Source: Cydia pomonella
Lineage: Eukaryota; Arthropoda; Insecta; Lepidoptera; Tortricidae
Assembly: GCF_033807575.1 (NCBI RefSeq)
Contig: NC_084717.1
Coordinates: 12,897,692-12,961,691, forward strand
Length of the DNA stretch: 64,000 nucleotides
Reading direction: 5' to 3'
Shown: positions 1 through 11,900 of the stretch, one piece after another
Numbering within the stretch: position 1 is the first letter of the stretch
Layout of the letters: every line of letters starts with the position of its first letter
Translations under genes and position numbers: made by a program
The notes under the pieces: generated by a model
Database searches by the model: none
Seen by the model: only the letters and a program-made list of their open reading frames with translations
Told to the model about the DNA's origin: nothing

Positions 1-10
1 GCATTTTTAG

Positions 11-80
11 CACTTGTCACTATGCCTGTCACGTTCTAACAAGCATTGAAGTGCGAAAGTGACAGGCATAGTGACAAGTG
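11..80. repeat. Perfect 22-bp inverted repeat (hairpin/MITE remnant)
   Basis: Arms at 11-32 and 59-80 (CACTTGTCACTATGCCTGTC plus two bases) are exact reverse complements around a 26-nt loop. It is probably a short non-autonomous DNA transposon or the pair of ends left after internal deletion. Confidence 0.7.
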
Positions 81-190
81 ATAACAGTTCGATCGTGCTC
101 CAGCCGGTGAATAATAGTCATAACATCATTATTACTTCAGCTGCAGGGTGCGCTAAAAAAATAAACACAATACAATCATACACATCCAAG

Positions 191-483
191 CGCCTATATA
201 TGTGCTTATTATACATATGTCGGCGGCCGATAGTAATATCCGCCAGATCAATATTCTAGGCGTATCGTGCAACGTGAAAGTCATTGTCTCGTTCCCTAAC
301 TTCCCTAAGTCGACGGAGCCCCGCTATAGCGCGGCTCCTATTTCTGGACAGTTTGCCCTTCGGGCATCTGAAGCAACTTAACAAACCTGTCTTACCTATC
401 TATTGGTTTAATGCAACATGCAACTATATATTGTCAAAACATTTCATAGGAACTTTACGATCGGACGGATTTTCCGATCGGCC
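191..483 (+). repeat. Dispersed repeat, copy A (shared with 34293-34500)
   Basis: Ordered shared blocks with the reverse complement of 34293-34500 are CCTATAT.TGT, ATTCTAGGC, ATTGTCTCGTTCCC, GGCTCCTATTTCTGGACAGT, ACCTGTCTTACC and GGAACTTTACGATCGG. The family was not identified; it may be a non-autonomous rolling-circle or DNA element. Confidence 0.55.
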
Positions 484-499
484 ACCGATAGGTACATAT

Positions 500-2509
500 A
501 ACATTCCATTAACTATAAAAAAATTAAATGTGACGGATATTGTTTATGAATAAATAAATGAAATGTAATTAATCAATGTCCTCTTTTCTTATTATATTGG
601 AAAAGTCACGGTTTCCATGAAATCTCTCATGAATCCTCCATGGAAATTAAGGCACAAACCGCTAGCGAGAACACTTCAATGAAACAAGCTTGATACTTTG
701 TAATATAGTTTATTGAAAATAATAAACTTCTCTTCACCGATAATTTACAATCGAAAATATTCATTTACCTTTTAGCGTAGGTAACAATTAATTTCCTTTG
801 ATGGCATAGTCGAAGCAAACGTTTCATAAATAAAACGCAAATTTTATTATGGGCGGTATTTACCTATTAGGGAAATAATTTTCTTGTGATAACAGGACAG
901 CAATTTTGGCAAGGTCCCAAGGAGAATAGCTAATATTGTCGCATTGTATTATGTTTGTAAAATCAGTTGAGTGGCGACAGTTAAGTAGTGTGTCCATAAA
1001 ATGACGTTTTTGGGATTATCTCGGTGACGGTTCAAGATAGGGGGCTGAAAGTTAAGGTGTTTCTATATTATAAGATAGCCAACAAATGACATTATAAATA
1101 TCCGATATTCGTCACAGGGGCCACTTCTCCTTCCTTAGCCTGCTAGACCCTTTCCTTGATAAAGTGCGTGATTGAGTTCTAACGCGACAGTAATGTGGCA
1201 ACGAATGTCGTACCTCACGCCGTCACGCTGTGACGGATTGCCTATGTGTAATTTACGCCTTACCATTCGTGAAAAAATTATTTCTTGGCCAATAATAACA
1301 TTAATTAATCTCCTCAAATTGATTAATATACTTAATTTTTTTTCCCTCGACTATACTATCAAAGCCCATAAATAATTTAATTACAATAACTATTTTGAAT
1401 ATTGAAAGCGTAATTACAACTTACTGTCTAAGATTCCTATAAATACACGGCACTTGCTGTAATGTAGTTTAGTGAGATTCTTTGTGCTGTTAGTTTTTAA
1501 TTACTTTACTGTCATTGGCACTAAATGTTATTAATAATGCTTAACATTATGTGTGCTATTCAAATAATGTTTTAATTAAGAATTTGTGCCAAACTTGTGC
1601 AAATTTCCACTTCTGTATTGTTTACCCATACAATTCTGAATGATATACAACATAAATAACATGTAAAAATACAATTAACTCAACAGTATAATCGTATGTT
1701 TGTTTATTTATAATTTAGTAGCTAATACAGTATGAAAACTTTGTTAATTAAGCGATTTTTATTTATTTTAACATTTATTTTACTCACCAAATATCTATTT
1801 TGGTTCTTCGTCATATACAATAAGTACTAATTGAACATCGAACTCTTACTTAGCCAAAATTATCTTACCGATTAATTACATTAGTATCACTTTTGGCAAA
1901 AGACTAGACCCGTTAGCAAAGATGTGCATGTTTTGGAAAAAAGCATAAAAATAAGTTGTTTGCGCAACTGGCAACAGAAGACGTATATTTTTGCAAAACA
2001 TTTAAGAAGCAGTTTAAGAGGAAAATAAATGGTTTTAGGACATAGAAATAGAAAGTGTAAATAAATATTATAAAATAGCAAATATTTGTATTGAACAATT
2101 AAGGACGGATTTAGAGGAAGGGGAGATAACTAAATAATTAGGTATTATCGTTTTTACAAGATAGTTCATGGTATTGATATTTCCTCTATAAGTACCAGCA
2201 AAGTAAACCAGTAATAAAGTAAACTAGTTTATTTCTTTTTATTCTGAACTCGCGATAAAGGATGACTCAAGTTACACCGCTACTTCATTTTCTATAGAAA
2301 ACATCACGTGATCACCGATTACTCGTCATAGAAAATTAAGTGTAGGACGCTAACGTGAATCATCCTTAAACGTGTATTAATCTTAAAGTGTGCTTGCTAA
2401 TAGCTAAAGATATAACTACAGATGTGTCCCTCGGATTTTTGTTGCAGATATGTCTGACGAACATATTTGCAGTGTCTGCAGACAAATCTGCAAGAGATAC
2501 ATCTGAGAG
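500..2509. other. AT-rich flank with no recognised gene
   Basis: Read on both strands: only short, low-complexity open frames and AT-rich sequence. No splice-supported exon or family was recognised. Confidence 0.6.
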
Positions 2510-2510
2510 C

Positions 2511-2630
2511 CTAGCTAAGATGACAATTGTTTGTGATACGACAACGAAATGCTATCTGCCTCTCTATCGCACTAATATGGAAGAGTGATACAGAGACAAA
2601 ACAACCGATTGTGATCTTGGCTGGGCCCCC
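2511..2630. repeat. MITE, CTAG..AAGATGACAAT termini
   Basis: The left end CTAGCTAAGATGACAATTG and the right end (reverse complement CCCAGCCAAGATCACAATCG) are diverged inverted repeats. The GGGGGCC flank and AAGATGACAATCG motif are also seen in the element at 3494-3656, so both belong to one family. Confidence 0.6.
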
Positions 2631-2632
2631 TA

Positions 2633-2874
2633 TACAGTCAGCGTCAAATATGACAGCGGTCAAATATACGGTAACACATCCTTATATCCATACTATACTT
2701 GCCGCAAAACTAACTAGTGACTGAGATCATAATGCTATCTCCTTTACCCATTTTAAGACCAACCAAGAGTGAAAGAGATTAAATATGACCTCCCTCAGCA
2801 CTTAATAGTTTTGCGGCAAGTATAATAATAGTGTGTTGAAATTTATTTGGCCACTTCAGCTGTCACTGACTGTA
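2633..2874. repeat. TACAGTCAG palindromic element, diverged, interrupted by a nested MITE
   Basis: It starts TACAGTCAGCGTCAAATATG and ends in the reverse complement of TACAGTCAGTGACAGCTG, like the intact 127-bp copies at 13221-13347 and 21658-21784. The interior is split by the insertion at 2696-2822. Confidence 0.6.
2696..2822. mobile_element. MITE with TACTTGCCGCAAAACTA termini and TA target duplication
   Basis: The terminal inverted repeat TACTTGCCGCAAAACTA is matched at the right end by TAGTTTTGCGGCAAGTA. It is flanked on each side by the dinucleotide TA, the signature of Tc1/mariner-type integration. It sits inside an older TACAGTCAG element. Confidence 0.75.
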
Positions 2875-3493
2875 TCTAATTTTCATTCTTAACAGATCTG
2901 CACGTATATTCCTAGCTAGTTAGTCCAGTTCGGGCCGGGCCTTACAAAGAGAAAGTTTTTCTAAACAACATTTATTTTATATTTAAAGTTATCATTAAAC
3001 TAGTGCACTTGCCTTGCGTACAGACATTGCTTCTTATGATTATTTGATGAAAATCGGATTTATATTGCTTAGTTGGTTAATTCGTATACAAAAAGTTAAA
3101 AATAAAGGCAAGGAGGAAAAGTAGAAACTAAGCATATGGAGAATACGCTCACTTTTGATTGGACGGTCGTATTTCAATTCATGGTAAAAAAACTTCATCA
3201 CAATTACAACTGATTATATCAAAAACTAGGCGTCATTTAAAAAGACAGAGAATTTACCAAGATATCCATAATAAATTTTACCCATACATAGTCGTAAGTC
3301 GTAAACGGATGTACTTAAGAGGTTCAAACAAGATATTTTAAATCCGGCACACAAGCTCCCACACATAAGATATTTTAAATTAAAATATTTATAACAAGAA
3401 GGGCAATCGCCCAGACCAGTCCCCATGACTAGTTTTAATTTGAAATTTTGAAATTTTACAATTCCTCTAATACTTGTGATTGTTTCACTGCCA
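2875..3493. other. AT-rich flank, no recognised feature
   Basis: No open frame with recognisable homology and no repeat I could pair. Confidence 0.5.
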
Positions 3494-3656
3494 GGGGGCC
3501 TAGCCATGATGACAATCGATCATCAACAAAAACCAAACGAAGATTTAAAAAAATCGGGATGACAGATACTGCGAAAAGTCACGTGATTATTTCCATACAT
3601 TATATAAGTTTCGATTGGCGTTTTCTACCAAAGTTTGTTATCTTGGCTAGGCCCCC
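3494..3656. repeat. MITE, GGGGGCCTAGCCA termini
   Basis: The left end GGGGGCCTAGCCATGATGAC pairs with the right end, whose reverse complement is GGGGGCCTAGCCAAGATAAC. It is about 163 bp with no coding capacity, and is related to the element at 2511-2630. Confidence 0.75.
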
Positions 3657-3738
3657 AGCTATTTTTAGATATTTAAAATACCTGACATAATATAACTGAT
3701 GTGTGTCTCACATATCAGTGTGAGAGCACATTTAGCAC

Positions 3739-4082
3739 AATCGAACTAGGACAAAGCTCGTAATCTCTAGACAAGTCCTGAAATTTGGTTTTTGCCTATG
3801 TTAATAAAACGTCATGTTTGCATGACCAGACTATTTGAGGTTTAAGAACCTCGAGGAACCGCCACCGTCTCGGAAAACATTTATTTTCATATAGTGCGTA
3901 GATTCAGAGTAAAAGGCGAATTTGCAAATCAATAAAGGATGAAGCACATTTTCTATGATAGCGGTGGTTCCTCGAGGTCCTTAAATGTCAGATGGTCTGG
4001 ACATGAAAACAGAACCTTTTATTAACATATATATCTATTTTAGGGACTGTTCTGGAGATTCCGAGGGTTGTCTAGTTTGATT
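3739..4082. repeat. 344-bp imperfect palindrome (foldback/MITE)
   Basis: Paired blocks march inward from both ends: AATCGAACTAG.ACAA, CTCG.AATCTC.AG, ATGTTAATAAAA, CCAGAC.AT and ACCTCGAGGAACC. They leave only a short central spacer. This is a long hairpin-forming non-autonomous element. Confidence 0.7.
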
Positions 4083-4621
4083 TTGCCAATTTATACCTAC
4101 AACAGTTCACAAGCCGCAATATCGCTACGTGTCAGAAGCCCAGTGCCAAACAACGATATAAGGCACTGCCTTATACTTAAGTACAGTACAATTTATAAAC
4201 AGACCCCAAAATAACCGCCTTAAAGTATTTAATTCTTTTCTTTTACTGCTTTTACAATAATTCGGTGGTCTGGCTGCTAATGAAACAGCGAGCTTTACAT
4301 TTTCTAAAGGAAAAAAATACATTTTCATCATTGAACAAAAAATGAGTCTTTTGTGCAATAGAATATGCGATGAGGGTCATTTGTCAATTCAAGCGTGGCT
4401 ATGATCAAAAACATTATTTGGAAATGCTTCCCTCGAGATTTAACGAAGGAAGCGGCGGTTGTAATAAGATTATTATAATATTACTGTGGGAATTTCTGAT
4501 GGAATGAAATATTTAATTAATTTAATATTTAGCGGATCTCGGACCCTATAAATGTAATACCCTATCTAACATAACATTAGATACTTTATCTATAGAATAT
4601 GCAAGCAGACACATAATGTAC

Positions 4622-5056
4622 TTTATTACTATCTACATGGCGTCTATTATATATTAAATATTAATAAAATTGTGCAAGCTCATTCTTTAAAACTATTTAT
4701 TTCCTTTCAAAATACTAAACGATTCGCTTTTTCCTATAAAGCTGTCAATCTGTTCTGCCTTAGAAAAGTATAATATCATCTCACTTACTTAAGTTATTTC
4801 ATAATGTACGTTACAATACAATGCAAGTCTGATTAAGACGGCCTTTTAGTATTTCGCCATTACGCATAACAAATTCCGATAAATATTATATTATAATATT
4901 TACAGCTTGGTTCTGGCCTCTAATTACTCAATATCGCTAAATAAAGTACAGGCTGAATAAAAATGTAGATTTAGCGCGGGCAAAGCCGCGGGCACCACGA
5001 GTTGAGTATATTTGATTGCACCAAAGAGTCAATAATTGCACGAGTGTATAAAAGCG
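4622..5056 (-). other. Probable TMEM151 3' UTR with candidate poly-A signals
   Basis: Downstream of the stop codon the sequence turns AT-rich and non-coding. On the minus strand, AATAAA occurs at 4696-4701 and again at 4622-4627, which would give a 3' UTR of roughly 350-450 nt. Which signal is used cannot be told from sequence. Confidence 0.4.
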
Positions 5057-5962
5057 CTATAGCGGTGTTTCGTCACTTGGGTCACTATTGGGGAGCCGCA
5101 CCGACTTCGCGCCCGCCAGCACCCCCACCCCTTCAAGGCAAGACCTTCTGTTCGATAAAACATCCCTGAGGAACGCCCTTCTAGGACCGGAAAGATCAGT
5201 TCCTGTGATTGACCTTGTCAGTTTCCTCAAGGCTGGAAGCTTCAACGCTTCTTCATAAGATGGAGGCTCGTCAGTCGGTGTCGTTTGAGCCCGACCTCCG
5301 AATGGATCCCTAGAACAGGTTGGAGATAGTTCCCTTGAAAAGTATAGCGTACTATCCCCACTTCGTGTAGGAGCCTGGGACTCTGGCATGGGTTGGTAGC
5401 ACACTGGGGCAGAAGATCGGATCTCCTCAAGGATTTGCCTTGCCGTTCTGTTGGTAGACACCATACCCGCCCAAGATCGCCGGTTTTGCTGCTTCGCTTC
5501 ATGCGACCTAGCGATTGCAGATATATTATGACTAGAATGTGTGCTAGTTACAGCTGTTCTGGGCCTGCGTTGTGGCTCATCAAAGGAAGCCGCTTTTATA
5601 GCGGGCCGATGAGGTCTTGGCTCGGTTTCCATGTTAATTAGTACTCCATTACTATTAGAATTTTCTGCAGGATCTTCTCTAAGTGCTGCGTCGATACGCA
5701 TGGCTTCTGAATAGGAAGGAACTAAGGCACAATTCTCTCGGATGGCTGCAAACAGCTCGAGGCTGTCAACAGTTGAGGCGTGAGAGAGAGGAAGAGCCCG
5801 GGGTGGTCGAGGCGCAGAGCACAGCAAAGCGCTTTGCTCATCGGCTATGGCCCACGCATAATTCCTCTGTGGAACAGGAGGTAGCGTATCTGACATGTGG
5901 GTATCGATATCCAACTGTCTACTAGGATCCAGTTCATAGTTTGTTCCAAATATCTTGGTAAT
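5057..5962 (-). CDS. TMEM151: TMEM151 exon 8 (residues 301-601, cytoplasmic-type tail, stop codon)
   Basis: The acceptor is TTCATTTTCAG. The exon opens ITKIFGTNYELD (vertebrate VEKLFG), then has TVDSLELFAAIREN (vertebrate TVDSTELEWHIRSN) and LVPSYSEAM, a family hallmark. The next roughly 150 residues are poorly conserved and rich in Ser, Arg and Pro, as expected for a disordered tail. DEPPSYEEALKLP near the C-terminus carries PPxY, typically a ligand for WW domains of NEDD4-type ubiquitin ligases. The reading frame stays open upstream of 5914 to the acceptor; a TTG at 5914 is not a start. Confidence 0.95.
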   Translation of the reverse strand: MTKIFGTNYELDPSRQLDIDTHMSDTLPPVPQRNYAWAIADEQSALLCSAPRPPRALPLSHASTVDSLELFAAIRENCALVPSYSEAMRIDAALREDPAENSNSNGVLINMETEPRPHRPAIKAASFDEPQRRPRTAVTSTHSSHNISAIARSHEAKQQNRRSWAGMVSTNRTARQILEEIRSSAPVCYQPMPESQAPTRSGDSTLYFSRELSPTCSRDPFGGRAQTTPTDEPPSYEEALKLPALRKLTRSITGTDLSGPRRAFLRDVLSNRRSCLEGVGVLAGAKSVRLPNSDPSDETPL

Positions 5963-8900
5963 CTGAAAATGAAATGCACACTGAATAACTTAGTTAAAAT
6001 AATAATGCAAAGATAAGTTGCAGATAATAAAAACTGTTAACAAAGACATTATCTCAGTGACTTGGTATCTGCTTTAAAACGAAAGGAAGCGTAATAGTTT
6101 TTTTTTTATGTTCTGACTGCAGTTTTTCTGCTCGAGTAGGTAAAACTTAAAAAGGTACTCACTGTATAATGTACGTAGGCGGTGTTACATTCTATAAGAA
6201 TCCGAAGAGGCCAGGAAAGTAATAAACACGACAGTGTCCAAAACAACCATTGAGAAGAGTACCATGGGCAGCGATCGGCGTCCCTGTAAACAAAAGATAA
6301 TTAATTGGAATTCAAACCAGGATGGCTATTTGGAACTGCTGTTTTATTGCACTTTTTTTCTACGATTATATTGAACTTTGAAAAAAATACCGGTAGGCAA
6401 CCATGTACTCCTTGAACGAGCTCACTCCGATCAGATCCAAACCCTCTCGCATCTCCATGAAGTCGTCGAATCGCTCGTGTTCAGCGAAAAACCTCGACCT
6501 TTGATCTTCGAACTCTGAAAAATTATAATCTTAATAGTCTACTGAATAATTCCCGTGAAAATTAAATAACCTCGTTTCTTCAAAGGCGAAGTCGCAGATG
6601 TCGCGTCCTCAGTCGTAAATTTCTTGTCAAAAGAGACTTTTTTCATTCAAATTGTCTGCTTTTACCGCAGAGTAATTTAAAATAAATTTGCTTGATCTTT
6701 ATCTAGTCCAGTTATTTTAAGCTCTGACACAAAAGAAAACAGTATCCAGATGCCCTTTAGAAATGTATTGAGATAAACCCATTCAAGACCAAACAGGTCT
6801 ATTTTAGGTAGGTGCGTAGTAGTAATAAAATGTTTGATAGTTGTCTGTCGCATACAGTCGTTTTTTGTCTTAAAAGTTTTTTTTTACAATTTTTTTTTTC
6901 TTGTGGTTCCTACTGTTTTAATGGTGGATAGTTGTTAATTTACATAGTTTACATCTTTGTCTAAAGGAAAATATATAATTTAGAAAAGTTACCACTGGCA
7001 GCCTCAATGTTGGCAAAGGCGAAGCCTTTGCTGAAGCGCACTTTAGTGATGGGCGTATTGGAGTCGAGCACGAGGTTGCGCGATGCGTCTCGTTGCCCGC
7101 AGCACGCATGCGCAAACGACGTGCTCGCGCTGTGCGTGTTCACGCGTTCGTAGTACACCTATAATTGAAATAGAAGTCAAATACTAATAAGAAAGTAACA
7201 AAGGCCCGCAATGCTCAAGAACGTGTAATGGGTATGGATTGTCGTCATATCATAATTCCCGCGCCCTTACGGTAGCACTTGTTCCAATTTTCTAAATAAC
7301 CAGAAACCAGAAAAGAGCGAGTCGGACTCGCTCACCGAGGGTTCCGTACAAATATAATTTATTTTGTCTTACTTTATAGGTTTTAGATTTTCCCTGTAGG
7401 TACTTATGGTGCAAGACGATATTAATTGCCAAATATCATAATTCTAGATCAACGGGAAGTACCCTATACATTTTGATTCCCTTGAGAGTGTCGAAATATA
7501 CGTTTTTTATTTGGCGGCTTAAACGGCCGTATCTTTTCTTACCTTAACTTAGAAGTTTTTTTCCACAGCTCAAAAGACTGTCGACCTGAGTATGGTTTTA
7601 ATTTCAACTCGATACCTAAATGCATTTCCCGAGATAAAGGGTCTGGTCCGACAGACAGATGGACGGGTAATAAAGTGATCCTATAAGGGTTCCGTTTTTT
7701 CCTTTTGATGAAAGGAACCTTAAAAATTACCGATACATATGTTTACACCACAGATCGAAATTTCACAAGATTTTTGGCATGTGCATAAGGTAAATAAATG
7801 CCAATAAAAAATTATGAGATATCTCGCCCTATGATTGCTTTCATGGAGTGCTTACCCATGGTACTGTACCTACTCCAGTCAGAAAAATGCCATGCCAAAT
7901 ACTCTCAGCAGGTTTTATTGTTTTTTTTTTTACATATAGAGTAGGGCTACACTTAAACTAAGAAGCCAATACGAAGCAAGACCATACCGTACGAAGTTGA
8001 CTTCGGTGACCAAGATAAAGTAGATAATCCCAAAAGTATAGGTACTTTCCCAGGCATTCACTTCCATATTTATTATACTGAACTCGTCGGAAGCGAACGT
8101 GTGACGTGCGTTTAAAAAATGTGCGTGCGTGTGTGCGTGTGCATGTGTATGTGACGTGTGTGTGTGTAAACGTGAACAGACCAAATAGTAGAAATGCTAC
8201 CCCAAAACACTATAGAATCCCTCGTCAGTATACGAAGCTATAGAACAATTTACTAGAATCGCAGATCACCTCAACTATGTACTCGACGGAGCACAGACAA
8301 TTGAGGCCACCACACCTAAGCGCTCCCGTACTAATGTTGTATGGGATTAGGTACGACCGTTTATTTCAGTTGCACCCACATTTACGACCAGGGGACCGGT
8401 TTTTTAAGTTCGAGCGCTCGATTTCGTTTGGCTCACTTCAATACTATCTCCACTACAAGGCATTTAAATTCTACTAATAAAATTGAAAACGAGTGCTCTA
8501 TTCCATTAGATTCCCAATTTCTATCGTTCGTATTTCAAAAATAGCACTTCCCCGTTTTCCACAGATTTATTGACGAAATCGAGCGCTCGAAATTTAAAAA
8601 TCGGCCCCCAGTACTCGTGTAAAAAAGAAATAATTGCAAAATATTTAGCTTTTGGAGGTAACTAGGCTGCTACCAAAGATATAGTATAAAACACAACTGG
8701 GTACCTAGTACTGCTCAAATTCTAACATTTTACAAGTTTGACCTCGTGCTCTTAGTAACCGTTTCATAATGTGTCTGTGTAGTCTGTGACCAGAACTAAC
8801 ACCATAAATTTTACCTGTATTGAAGGGCCGGTAGTACCTAGTGCAAGTCACATCACGTGCTTTACGTAATATATAACGTGACGTGAATATTAATGAAAGT

Positions 8901-11900
8901 CAAGTCGCGTGCTAACTTTAAGGAAACTGTGTTAAGGTAAGTTACTATTTTTACTCACAAGTCAATGTTCTTTGATTAAAAAATATACAACTCGCTACTT
9001 ACTTACTCGCTATTTAACGAATAGTTTGTATACATATCACATTTATTTTGGAAACCTTGGACGCACTTAATTTTCAATTAAATTCCTCTGCTAACGCACT
9101 AAACTAATGAATAATTCAGTAAGTACAAAGAAAGGCAAGAAACAAAGGGACATTTCCGTGACTACGATTGCATCATGAAAGGAAGCTATTTGTCTTGCTT
9201 GTGATAACTAAACGGTTAAATTTATTCCTGTTGTTTTTTTTTTTCAATTTCAAAGTTAAAAAAAAACACAGATATCCAGCCATCTAGCAGAAGCATCCAC
9301 TAGTGATTGCAGCTAAACACCACCCTTAATTAAATCAGTTACAAAGAATTCATCACACCGAGCGCACAATACTCGAGATGCCTGACTCCTGCATATATAA
9401 ACTTCTGAGAGTGGCCAGACATCTTTGCAGCAGAATTTAGCCCTACGATTCAATAATTGAAATCATACCTAAGTAAGTAACCCCGTAACCTGGCATGTCA
9501 GTTAAAGCGATAAGTTTTACGCGTTGTTACATATCAAGCAGCAGTGGATAAAGCTGATCAAAGCCTTAAATAAAAAATGATTAGATATGTGTCACAAAAG
9601 TGCACTTACGCCTACCTGCGTGGTGGTATACGCGTCCCCGTTTCGGTATCGTGTCACCTGTCGCTTGCGCCGCACGTAATGATAGCAGATCGCCTTCCAC
9701 CTGCCGCAGATGATACAAAAGTTAACAACTGAAACGCATTGGCCACGAAATATACGCTCCAAGCGTGCACTCAAGACGGTGACGCTATTACGATCGGCGT
9801 CAGCATCAAGCGTACACGCACAGAACGAGCGTTCCATGGCGTTCGGGTAAGAGATACGGTGCGAGAAAAGCGGTCGTTCGCATATAAGAGGTCTACGTCA
9901 ACGTCAGGGAGATTCATTAAAGGATCTATCTGTAGCATTCGCTTCAATTTATGTTTAATTTTATGTTATTGTTTTATTTAATTGTATTGTATGAGTTTTT
10001 AAACTTGGTATAAAGAATTTTATTAATATATTATTATTATTAATCGGGGCGGGGGTCCTTCGGTGGCTCAATAGCGTTGTTATGATTTTCATTGCATCCT
10101 CAGAGTTTTTTAATCTCATTCTTCAGTTTATCAAAGCCAAACAGACTTTAATAATCTGTGGTTAATTTTCCTCGAGGCAATAGAAACCGTATGAAGACAC
10201 TTCTACGTAAGTATTTTAAAAGATGATGAAACGATCCTTGCTCTGGGTCGCATCAGCGATCTCCATTGCAGTTCAGCAGGGAAACGCAGCGGGAATAATG
10301 GGGACTTTTGAGCCAGGTACGATCCAGGGCGGGTTATTTTAGGTGCAGTTTTTTAGGTTTCAGTTTAAATGTGATTTATTTATATTTAGTTTTAATGTGA
10401 CATGTTTTATTTATTTAGAAATGTAACATTTGATTAAATAATTTACAGAATAGGTACCTACAACATTAACTGTAACAATTATTTGAAGAATATGTACATG
10501 GTTATAAAACTGTATACTAACTTAACTAAGTAAATTTATGCGTTAGCTATATTTTTAGTATCATCACTAAATTTATTTATAAGATCTTTAATATCTCTGT
10601 TTATTTTTCTTATACGTGTTATGGTTTCTCTTACCCCACCTAACCTTAGTTAATAACATTTCTTGCGGTTTTTGTACCGTTTGAGCTTATAATTTATTTT
10701 ATCATTATTTTAAAATAGGTAAGCATATGAATTTGAATTTTAAAGTGTTATAAAAGTATAGTCATTAATAATACAAAAGTATGAACTTAGTACATAAGTA
10801 CTAATAATACTAATATAACTTAGTACTTGGTTCCAAGATTTACTAACTAAAACAATAAATGACACAGTTTACCCCGTTTGACCCAGCTATAGCCACTTTG
10901 TATCACCATCGAAAGCCCCAGGTAAAAGTACACTTTCGACATTTAATACCGACGCTGCCTTCACAATAAGATATTAATAGCGAGGCGTCCGGGGAGGCAA
11001 TTCATAAAGTGGTTCCCCTTTTACGTATAAAGAATTAAGCGAAGAGGTTTTGATTTCGCTGGAAGATGTCGACCTGAGTGTTGAGTTTGTATTACTTTTC
11101 AGGGTAAATTTGTTTTATTTTAATTATATTTTAAGAAGTTTGTGAACGGTATTTTGATGCTCGACTTTGAAAGGAATTTAGAATTAATCATTTTGACACT
11201 CTGCTTTGAAAAGGATTTAGAATTACATAACATGAATCTTTTTAATTTTAAAATAAATTTCTTAATCTTATTTTTTGTATGATTATTATCGCTGTTTGGG
11301 TAATAACTAGGTGTTTGACCTACGTAATATGATTTTGTATAGCAATTCATTGATGCAACTCTTATTGTTCGTTAAAAAAATGAGAGTTTAAAGCGTGAAA
11401 CTTAATTGTAAAATTCTCAAAACATGCATGAACAAAACAAAACGCGAGTTGGCACAGTTGCTGTTATCAGCCACTTGGTAAAAACGGCGGCCCTCGACAA
11501 AGTTGAGCCGCTCACACCGATGTTCTAGTGTCTTCACAACGACGGTTTCAGGGACCCATCTAGTGGGCGGCAAATCACCGCCTGCCTCGATAACTAGTGA
11601 AAACTTTGTTATGGCAGGTGCATGGACGTTTTTTCAATAACCCAGTCCCATTATCCACCCAAACTTCAATCCATAGATAGTTACACTATTCACTTTTTCT
11701 ACAATAGTCCCAATGCCTGCTGCGACCGGTTCACGGGTGTCTTTTGTTGCACATGTGAACGGGTTCACAGTCGTTCTATATGACATTAAAGCTCTTTAAG
11801 GGGTCTCTACTTATTGGATCGATATCCCCACACAAGCCTATAAAAAGACCCGAGATTTATTGGCCCGTGAAATCCAAGAAAATTTCACAATAAAAAAATT

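Noticed and set aside
7930..8184. 84-codon minus-strand frame as a gene
   Set aside because: It runs across the GT microsatellite, giving a His/Thr low-complexity stretch, and lies in intron 4 with no homology.
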